Part shown: positions 7,832 through 12,886 of the stretch, one piece after another
Layout of the letters: each line of letters starts with the position of its first letter
Numbering within the stretch: the first letter of the stretch is position 1
From: a virus
Strand: one strand, 5' to 3'
DNA length: 20,997 nt
Virus record (IMG/VR): IMGVR_UViG_3300003635_000029
Coordinates: 1 to 20,997 of that record
The notes under the pieces: model-generated
Told to the model about the DNA's origin: nothing
The model's input: the letters and a program-made list of their open reading frames with translations, nothing else
Database searches by the model: none
Position numbers and translations under genes: made by a program

Positions 7832-7845
7832 GCTAGGATGCTTTT
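7832..7845 (+). promoter_or_regulatory. Leaderless-type promoter of the glycosyltransferase cassette
   Basis: TAGGAT (7834-7839) is preceded by TGC overlap (TTTGC) and ends 6 nt before the ATG at 7846, so the predicted transcript starts at the ATG. The 6-nt spacer GCTTTT has no ribosome-binding site, which supports a leaderless message. The -35 region falls inside the terminator stem. The same layout is seen at 38 and 11789. Confidence 0.5.
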
Positions 7846-9063
7846 ATGGGGAAAAAGGGTAATCCTGCTGTACAAGAACAACTTTCTGGTGCTTTCGGTG
7901 TTTGGTCTAATTCTTATGACGCACCGACTGGGTATGGGCAACAGGTCAAGTATCTAATCGACCGGCTTGTCCGTCAGGGGTTAGATGTTGCTAACTTTTC
8001 CAACTTTGGGTTGGAGGGGCAGATTGGCAGCATTGAGACTCCGCATGGGCGTGTGACGCATTATCCGCGTAGCTTTACTGGTTATTCGCAGGACGCGGCA
8101 CCGTTGGACTTTATGACGTGGAGTAACTCGGTCCAGAAGAAGAACCTGTTTTTCACGTTGTATGACGTGTGGGTTTTAGAGTCACCGCATTATGAGAAGT
8201 TTGACCAGATTTGGTCGTGGACTCCGTTGGATCATATTGTGATGCCGTCGAAGGTTGAACAGTGGTTGCGGCGCGACAACGTGTTGCCTATTGCAATGTC
8301 ACCGTTTGGGAAACGCGAGATGGACGCTAAGGGTATTGAGAACGCTTATGTTCCTCACGGTATTGACACGAAGGTGTTGAAGGAGTCGTGGGAGTTGTCG
8401 TCTGGGTCTGATGTGCGTGACTATTGGAAGACTCGGGACAAGTTTGTTGTGGGTATGGTTGCCGCGAATAAGGCGTCGGGGTTGGTTCACCGTAAGGCGT
8501 TTAGTGAGAACTTGATGGCGTTTAGTATTTTCCAGAAGCGTCACCCGGATGCTGTGTTGTATTTGCACACGGATGGTTCTGGTAGCGGTATTGGTTGGAA
8601 CTTGTTGGAGTTGTTGAAGTCTTTGGGTGTGCCGGAGAAGTCGGTGTTGTTTGTGAACCCGCTTGAGTACCGTTATGGGGCGACGCAGGAGAACCTGGCG
8701 TGTTATTACACGGGTATGGATGTGTTGTTGGCTGCTTCTATGGGTGAGGGTTTTGGTGTGCCGACGATTGAGGCGCAGGCCACGGGTACACCTGTGATTG
8801 CGTCTAACTGGGCTGCGTCGCAGGACCTTGTGTCTGATGATGGTTGGTTGGTTGACGGGACACCGGTGTGGGATGCGGGTCAGTTGTCGTGGTGGCAGAC
8901 ACCTTCTGTGCCTTCTATTGTGGATGCGTTGGAGCAGGCTTACGATCGTGGTAAGGGTCGTTCGCAGGTGTCTGTGGACTTTGCGCGACAGTTTGATGTT
9001 GAGAAGGTGTGGAAAGAGTCTTGGATGCCTTTGCTGAGGACCTATTTTGATAAAGCTCAATGA
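7846..9063 (+). CDS. GT4-type glycosyltransferase
   Basis: A 405-residue GT-B-fold glycosyltransferase, predicted to move a sugar from a nucleotide donor to an acceptor in the cytoplasm. The GT4 signature is clear: EGFGVPTIE (301-309, E-x7-E) followed by ATGTPVIAS. The N-terminal half has the expected Gly-rich acceptor-side start (YDAPTGYGQQV, 24-34), and the linker has YVPHGID (168-174) before the donor-binding half beginning near residue 200. No signal peptide or membrane segment is seen. It begins a three-gene overlapping cassette placed between the capsid and connector genes, so the acceptor is more likely a virion protein than DNA or cell wall. No sugar-nucleotide synthesis gene accompanies it, so the donor would come from the host. 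Codon use is strongly TTG/GTG-rich. Confidence 0.9.
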   Translation: MGKKGNPAVQEQLSGAFGVWSNSYDAPTGYGQQVKYLIDRLVRQGLDVANFSNFGLEGQIGSIETPHGRVTHYPRSFTGYSQDAAPLDFMTWSNSVQKKNLFFTLYDVWVLESPHYEKFDQIWSWTPLDHIVMPSKVEQWLRRDNVLPIAMSPFGKREMDAKGIENAYVPHGIDTKVLKESWELSSGSDVRDYWKTRDKFVVGMVAANKASGLVHRKAFSENLMAFSIFQKRHPDAVLYLHTDGSGSGIGWNLLELLKSLGVPEKSVLFVNPLEYRYGATQENLACYYTGMDVLLAASMGEGFGVPTIEAQATGTPVIASNWAASQDLVSDDGWLVDGTPVWDAGQLSWWQTPSVPSIVDALEQAYDRGKGRSQVSVDFARQFDVEKVWKESWMPLLRTYFDKAQ

Positions 9064-9688
9064 CCTGCGTAACAATGCTAAAGGTGAAACTGTTTGGGTA
9101 CTCGGTTCGGGGCCTTCTCTAAACTTTATTGACCCTGCGTTTTTTGCGGATAAAACGGTGGTGTCTACGAACTATTCGGCGCGAACTATCGGCATCACAG
9201 CGGACTATGTGTTCAGCCATTACCATCACGTTGCGTTAGACCTTCTCTTGGAGGGCAGTATTGCGGTTACGTTGAAGCAGGACACCGTTACCCATAAAGA
9301 GTGGGGTTTGGGCGACTGGGAGACGTTGTGTCTTGTACATCAGGATTCTTATGCTGCCCCTGGGGATGCGTGGAACCCGTTTGATAGGAACCCGCCACGC
9401 CCGGACAGTCTTGCTTACGGATCGTCAAGTTTGCATGGGGCAATGCACTTGGCGGCACATTTAGGTGCGGCACACATCATGCTTGTTGGTGCTGACTGTG
9501 GAACGATTGATGACAAACATCGTGTTGACGAGTACCCGGTTGATGGTCACAAACCTTGGTTGCTATACAACAAACATCATCAGTTGATGAAGGCTTGGCT
9601 TATCGCACATTACGGTGTGACAGTGTACTCGTTGAACCCGTTTATCAACTTGAACCTTGAAGGTCACACGTTTGCGGGTGTTGCATGA
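9047..9688 (+). CDS. DUF115 / sialyltransferase-like protein
   Basis: A 213-residue protein with an N-terminal VLGSGPSL motif (18-25) and a downstream YGSSSLHGAMHLAAHLG segment leading into IMLVGADCG (144-152). This is the pattern of the DUF115 (MptE/Maf-like) group; the GxGPSL start is also shared with GT42-type sialyltransferases. A sugar-transfer or nucleotide-sugar-related role fits its place between two glycosyltransferases. The start is TTG at 9047, chosen because GAGGA (9036-9040) lies 6 nt upstream and no in-frame ATG is nearby. It overlaps the previous gene by 17 nt and the next by ATGA. The exact activity cannot be told from sequence. Confidence 0.8.
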   Translation: MIKLNDLRNNAKGETVWVLGSGPSLNFIDPAFFADKTVVSTNYSARTIGITADYVFSHYHHVALDLLLEGSIAVTLKQDTVTHKEWGLGDWETLCLVHQDSYAAPGDAWNPFDRNPPRPDSLAYGSSSLHGAMHLAAHLGAAHIMLVGADCGTIDDKHRVDEYPVDGHKPWLLYNKHHQLMKAWLIAHYGVTVYSLNPFINLNLEGHTFAGVA

Positions 9689-10344
9689 TTCCGGTGATGG
9701 TTGTGCCGGTGTTGAACCGGTATGACTTGTTGCAACGCATGTTGGACTCTATTGATTACCCTGTTCGTGATTTGCTGATTATTGATAACGGTAATGGGCT
9801 TGAGGATGTGACGGTGCCTTGGAGGGTCGCTGACGCACACATTTTGCGGTTGCCTGCGAACCTTGGTGTGTCTGGGTCGTGGAATTTTGGTATCAAGATG
9901 TTTCCGCACGCCGAGAAGTGGCTTTTTGCGTCTAATGATGTCGTGTTTGGCAGAGGTGCCCTTGAGACGCTCTCAGAGGCTCGTGGAGACGAGATAGTGC
10001 TCTCTGATGTGTTTCCCTTCTGGCACACCTTTTCTGTCGGTGACGAGGCTGTCAGCAGGCTCGGTTTGTTCGACGAGTGCGGTTTTTTCCCTGCTTACTA
10101 CGAAGACAACGATTATCAACGTCGCGCAGATTATCACGGTGTCACAGTACGCAAATTAGCGTTCCCGGTGACGCATGACAACTCGTCAACGATTAGATCG
10201 GATGAGTCTTTCAATCAGGCTAACTCGCAAACGTTTGCGCGTAACAAAAAACACTTTGACAACAAGGTGAGGATGGATGACTTTACTCCTGGCGAGTATT
10301 CTTTGCAGCGTCGTCGCGTGAACGACTGGAGTGTCCCACGATAG
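9685..10344 (+). CDS. GT2-type glycosyltransferase
   Basis: A 219-residue GT-A-fold family 2 glycosyltransferase. The N-terminus reads VVPVLNRYDLLQRMLDSID (6-24), the nucleotide-binding strand ends in IIDNG (32-36), and PANLGVSGSWNFGI (57-70) matches rhamnosyltransferase-like members. SND (83-85) stands at the DxD position, and YYEDNDYQRRADYHG (138-152) contains the catalytic-base region. No membrane segments are present, so it acts as a soluble enzyme. It is the last gene of the cassette, starting within the stop of the DUF115-like gene, and its stop codon overlaps a promoter-like motif for the next block. Confidence 0.9.
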   Translation: MIPVMVVPVLNRYDLLQRMLDSIDYPVRDLLIIDNGNGLEDVTVPWRVADAHILRLPANLGVSGSWNFGIKMFPHAEKWLFASNDVVFGRGALETLSEARGDEIVLSDVFPFWHTFSVGDEAVSRLGLFDECGFFPAYYEDNDYQRRADYHGVTVRKLAFPVTHDNSSTIRSDESFNQANSQTFARNKKHFDNKVRMDDFTPGEYSLQRRRVNDWSVPR

Positions 10345-10352
10345 ACTAGATG
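10342..10352 (+). promoter_or_regulatory. Repeated TAGACTAGATG motif, candidate -10
   Basis: TAGACTAGATG overlaps the stop codon of the GT2 gene and precedes the adaptor ATG by 10 nt. It differs by one base from the copies at 2563 and 12237. TAGACT fits TANNNT. A good ribosome-binding site (GGAGGAC from 10353) follows immediately, so a transcript starting near 10354 would cut into that site; the motif may instead act at another register. Confidence 0.3.
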
Positions 10353-10362
10353 TGGAGGACTT

Positions 10363-10956
10363 ATGGCAATCACCAACGGCTACACTGATTTAACTACTAT
10401 AAAACTTAGTCTTGGCATCACCGACTCGGTTGATGACACTTGGCTTGAGATTTGCATCAACGCCGCGTCACGCGCAATCGACAACTTCGCGGAGCGTGTG
10501 TTCTATCAGACGAGCGCGTCACGAGTGTATATACCGGACGACAACTTTGTTGTAGAGATTGACGATCTTGCTACGTTGACGACGTTGAAGACGTCTACGA
10601 ACCTTGATGGTGTGTTTGACCAGACGTGGGGTGCGAATGACGCACAGTTGCAACCGTTGAACGGTATCGCTGGTGGTATTCCTTCTCCGACGACACATAT
10701 TCGTGCTGTGGGTGATTACTGGTTCCCGACGGGTGGTCGTGAAGCTACGGTGCAGGTGACGGGTACGTTCGGTTGGGATGCTGTGCCGGACGCTATCGAG
10801 CAAGCTTGTATCTTGCAGGCTGCACGTTACTTCAAGAGGGCAGACAGCCCTATGGGTGTCGCTGGTTTCGACGCTATGGGTGTTGTGCGTTTGTCCCGTA
10901 TTGACCCTGACATTGCAACGCTTTTGGAGCCGTACTGCCGTATTAGGATGGCGTAG
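10363..10956 (+). CDS. Head-tail connector (adaptor) protein
   Basis: A 197-residue protein of the gp6-like / Phage_connect type, which sits under the portal and links head to tail. The N-terminal YTDLTTIKLSLGITDSVDDT and then WLEICINAASRAIDNFAERVF (helices) match the start of this family. The middle is beta-rich, and the C-terminal helix IEQACILQAARYFKRADSP is the usual closing feature. It starts at ATG 10363 behind GGAGGAC. It opens the connector-tail block after the glycosyltransferase cassette. Confidence 0.88.
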   Translation: MAITNGYTDLTTIKLSLGITDSVDDTWLEICINAASRAIDNFAERVFYQTSASRVYIPDDNFVVEIDDLATLTTLKTSTNLDGVFDQTWGANDAQLQPLNGIAGGIPSPTTHIRAVGDYWFPTGGREATVQVTGTFGWDAVPDAIEQACILQAARYFKRADSPMGVAGFDAMGVVRLSRIDPDIATLLEPYCRIRMA

Positions 10957-10958
10957 CT

Positions 10959-11360
10959 TTGGACATCCAGGCAATCAGGGAACGAATAGCCGTCAACCTC
11001 GGCACTATTAGCGGGTTGCGGACTGCCGAGAACGTGCCCGACATGGTGAACCCACCTGTCGCGGTGGTCAGCTTGGAGCAGATAGGTTTCGACGGCGCTT
11101 TCAACCAAGGGCTTACCACTCTTGAGTTCACAATTTTTGTTGTTGTGTCTCGTGCTGACGAGCGCACAGCGCAACGGAAGCTAAACCAGTATGTTGCTGC
11201 GACCGGGGATTACAGTATCAAGTCTGCGGTAGAATCGGATAGGAGACTTAATAATCTCGTAGCGGATTTACGGGTTCGTAGCGTGAATAACATAGGCTCT
11301 CTACAACTGGATGATCAAGAATATATGGCGGCTGAATTCGCTGTCGCTGTTTATGTATAA
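10959..11360 (+). CDS. Tail terminator / tail completion-like protein
   Basis: A 133-residue protein directly before the major tail protein gene, the standard place of the tail terminator that caps the tail tube and joins it to the head. It has an N-terminal helix (IQAIRERIAVNL), a Pro-containing strand region (MVNPPVAVVSL), and alternating strands and helices ending in AEFAVAVYV, consistent with that alpha/beta fold. The start is TTG at 10959, 2 nt after the adaptor stop, with AGGATGG upstream. Assignment rests mainly on position and size; a minor capsid or stopper role is an alternative. Confidence 0.75.
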   Translation: MDIQAIRERIAVNLGTISGLRTAENVPDMVNPPVAVVSLEQIGFDGAFNQGLTTLEFTIFVVVSRADERTAQRKLNQYVAATGDYSIKSAVESDRRLNNLVADLRVRSVNNIGSLQLDDQEYMAAEFAVAVYV

Positions 11361-11371
11361 GGAGAAATAAG

Positions 11372-11782
11372 TTGGCTAAGTATGTAGTGCAATCACAGTC
11401 AGTGACCCTCAACGGCACTGATGTTTCTGACGCTTGCGCTCGCGCCGAGCTGGTCCTCAACGCTGCAGAAGTTGAAACAACTGACTTCGGTAGCGGTGGT
11501 TGGACTGAGGTCGTTGGTGGCCTCAAGAGTGGTCAGGTTACGCTTGACTTCCACAGCGACTTCGGTGTAGGCGGAGTGTCTAATTTGTTCCAGGACCTCG
11601 TGGGTACTATCGGTACTGTCGTTGTTATTGCAGGTGGCACCGCTGCCTCAGCTACGACACCCCAGTACACCGCCGAGGTTTTGATTAACAGCTTCACCCC
11701 TGTGGCTGGTGCAGTCGGCGATCTCGCCACCTTCTCGGTGACGTTCCCGACTTCCGGTGCCGTTGGTTACGCAACCGCGTAA
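11372..11782 (+). CDS. Major tail (tube) protein
   Basis: A 136-residue protein that is Gly/Thr/Val-rich and beta-strand-rich, the building block of the tail tube. Segments such as SVTLNGTDVSDACARAELVL (10-29), a GWTEVVGGLKSG turn, and the C-terminal ATFSVTFPTSGAVGY match small major tail proteins. The TTG start at 11372 is supported by a perfect AAGGAG (11359-11364) 7 nt upstream that overlaps the previous stop; there is no nearby ATG in frame. C-ending codons are common, as in the capsid gene, consistent with high expression. It is followed by the tail assembly chaperone, as expected. Confidence 0.88.
   Translation: MAKYVVQSQSVTLNGTDVSDACARAELVLNAAEVETTDFGSGGWTEVVGGLKSGQVTLDFHSDFGVGGVSNLFQDLVGTIGTVVVIAGGTAASATTPQYTAEVLINSFTPVAGAVGDLATFSVTFPTSGAVGYATA
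11767..11782 (+). promoter_or_regulatory. Inverted repeat at the end of the major tail gene
   Basis: TTACGC (11767-11772) and GCGTAA (11777-11782) form a perfect 6-bp palindrome with a 4-nt spacer, ending at the stop codon and followed by TTGTTG. It sits just upstream of the -10 at 11789. A weak terminator, attenuator or operator are possible; it overlaps coding sequence and may be chance. Confidence 0.25.
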
Positions 11783-11788
11783 TTGTTG

Positions 11789-11800
11789 TAATATAGCGAT
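11789..11800 (+). promoter_or_regulatory. Leaderless-type promoter of the tail chaperone
   Basis: TAATAT (11789-11794) is followed by AGCGAT and then ATG at 11801, the same 6-nt gap as at 38 and 7834. There is no ribosome-binding site in the spacer. This would separate low-level chaperone expression from the abundant tail protein message. Confidence 0.45.
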
Positions 11801-12052
11801 ATGAGAATCAACCTACACATTCAGTTCGCGGACGGTACGTCAAAAACAGTAACTTGTGGCGCTGCTGACCTTGTTGCTTTCGAGGACAAGTTTGGTATTA
11901 GTGTTACGAAGCTGGCTGAGGAAACTCGGATTGGCTGGTTGTTGTTTTTGGCGTGGCACTCGGAGAAACGCTCGGGCGGTACTAAGGCTGACTATGAGAA
12001 GTGGCTGGAAACAGTTGACACCATTGGGGAGTCTGAGGAAGACCCAAAATAG
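11801..12052 (+). CDS. Tail assembly chaperone, short (gpG-like) form
   Basis: This 83-residue protein is the zero-frame product of the tail chaperone gene. Residues around DLVAFEDKFGISVTKLAEE and then WLLFLAWHSEKRSGG match actinophage gpG-like proteins that coat the tape measure before tail tube assembly. It ends with an acidic stretch and Pro-Lys just before the TAG at 12050-12052, which lies directly after a slippery heptamer. It starts at ATG 11801 with no ribosome-binding site, consistent with a leaderless transcript. Confidence 0.88.
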   Translation: MRINLHIQFADGTSKTVTCGAADLVAFEDKFGISVTKLAEETRIGWLLFLAWHSEKRSGGTKADYEKWLETVDTIGESEEDPK

Positions 12053-12201
12053 TTGGTCTCGGTGAGTCTTCGGCTCACTGGATGATCGCTGGCCTAGCGG
12101 TTGAAACCGGGATTAGTCCTAGAGAGTTGTTACAACTTGACGACAGGATGCTATGGACCATGCAACGCTGGTTGGTAGCTAAGAATCTGCCGAGACAGTA
12201 A
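11801..12201 (+). CDS. Tail assembly chaperone, frameshifted (gpGT-like) form
   Basis: A -1 shift on CCCAAAA at 12043-12049 joins the 83 zero-frame residues to 50 more encoded at 12049-12198, ending TAA at 12199-12201, for a 133-residue fusion. The extension begins IVGLGESSAHWM and continues with VETGISPRELLQLDD and MQRWLVAKNL, which is the typical T-like segment of siphovirus chaperones. The extension has no start codon with a ribosome-binding site of its own. The fusion is thought to connect the tape measure to the tail tube protein, and a fixed ratio of short to long form matters in known phages. The tape measure lies one gene further on than usual. Confidence 0.88.
12043..12080 (+). promoter_or_regulatory. 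Programmed -1 ribosomal frameshift signal
   Basis: The heptamer CCCAAAA (12043-12049) is read C CCA AAA in the zero frame, fitting X XXY YYZ, and the next codon is the TAG stop. Ten nt downstream a stem forms: CGGTGAG (12060-12066) with CTCACTG (12074-12080, one G-T wobble), plus a C-G pair closing a TTCG tetraloop (12069-12072) and one bulged T. Slippery site, adjacent stop and stable stem together are the classic design. Confidence 0.88.
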
Positions 12202-12206
12202 GGAAG

Positions 12207-12230
12207 CCGCCCCTTCGGGGGCGGTTTTCT
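12207..12230 (+). terminator. Rho-independent terminator after the chaperone gene
   Basis: CCGCCCC (12207-12213) pairs perfectly with GGGGCGG (12218-12224) around a TTCG tetraloop, followed by TTTTCTT. It lies 5 nt after the frameshifted stop codon and closes the major tail/chaperone unit. Confidence 0.92.
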
Positions 12231-12236
12231 TGTCGG

Positions 12237-12247
12237 TAGAATAGATG
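12237..12247 (+). promoter_or_regulatory. Repeated TAGAATAGATG motif, candidate -10
   Basis: TAGAAT (12237-12242) starts 6 nt after the terminator tail and 29 nt before the next ATG, giving a predicted leader of about 16 nt containing a weak AGGCGG ribosome-binding site. The 11-base motif is identical to the one at 2563. The -35 window lies inside the terminator stem. It probably drives the tape measure and fibre genes. Confidence 0.45.
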
Positions 12248-12265
12248 TAGACGTTAGGCGGATTC

Positions 12266-12886
12266 ATGGCAGAGACTTACAGGACTGACATTGTTGTCAG
12301 TGACATGAAGCGTCTCATCCGTCGCCTAAATGACATTGAGCCTGAGTTGGCTAAGACAATGCGTCGTGAGTGGAAAGAGATTGTTGATCCGGCTAGGGCG
12401 CATTTGTCGGCGAAGTTGAAGTCTGCTGGTATCCCTATGCGGGGTTTCCGCAAGCGTGGTTCGCCTGTTTCTAAGACGTGGAATAACCGTGGTCAGTCGT
12501 CTCGTGTTTTTGTGCAGATGCGTGCGGGGAATCGTGTGATTTCTCAGATGCGCAATCAGACTGTGTTGCGTTTGGTTGTGCGGAGTCCTGCGACGGTTAT
12601 TGCGGATATGGCGCGGAAGCGTGCTACTCCGAGTGGGACGAAAACTGATTGGTATGTGTATCCGAACGCGAAGTCGTTTACGGAGAATCAGAAGCCTGGT
12701 TTTCGCCGTCATACTGTGACGAGTCAGGGCGAGCAGATGTTGCAAAACCTGCAGGGTTGGGGTCGCGGTAATGCGTCTCGTGTTGCGTACCCGTCTGTGG
12801 AGAAAACGTTGCCTGATGTGCAACAAAAATTACTTGCCAATATAAATGAGTACATTACTTTGACTAATCAAGAGTTAGGTCCCTGA
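12266..12886 (+). CDS. HK97 gp10-like tail/connector component
   Basis: A 206-residue, strongly basic protein. It starts with a helix-rich domain (SDMKRLIRRLNDIEPELAKT, then REWKEIVDPARAHLSAKLKS) typical of HK97 gp10-like (tail component or neck) proteins, followed by an Arg/Gly-rich middle with NNRGQSSRVFVQMRAGNRV and a C-terminal helix. In most siphoviruses such a gene lies before the tail terminator; here it lies after the chaperone and before the tape measure, so it may be a displaced neck protein or a tail-tip factor. It starts at ATG 12266 and its stop overlaps the tape measure start (TGATG). Confidence 0.6.
   Translation: MAETYRTDIVVSDMKRLIRRLNDIEPELAKTMRREWKEIVDPARAHLSAKLKSAGIPMRGFRKRGSPVSKTWNNRGQSSRVFVQMRAGNRVISQMRNQTVLRLVVRSPATVIADMARKRATPSGTKTDWYVYPNAKSFTENQKPGFRRHTVTSQGEQMLQNLQGWGRGNASRVAYPSVEKTLPDVQQKLLANINEYITLTNQELGP

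Noticed and set aside
12082-12201. Independent small gene starting at ATG 12082
   Set aside because: No ribosome-binding site and the sequence is continuous with the -1 frame extension of the tail chaperone.
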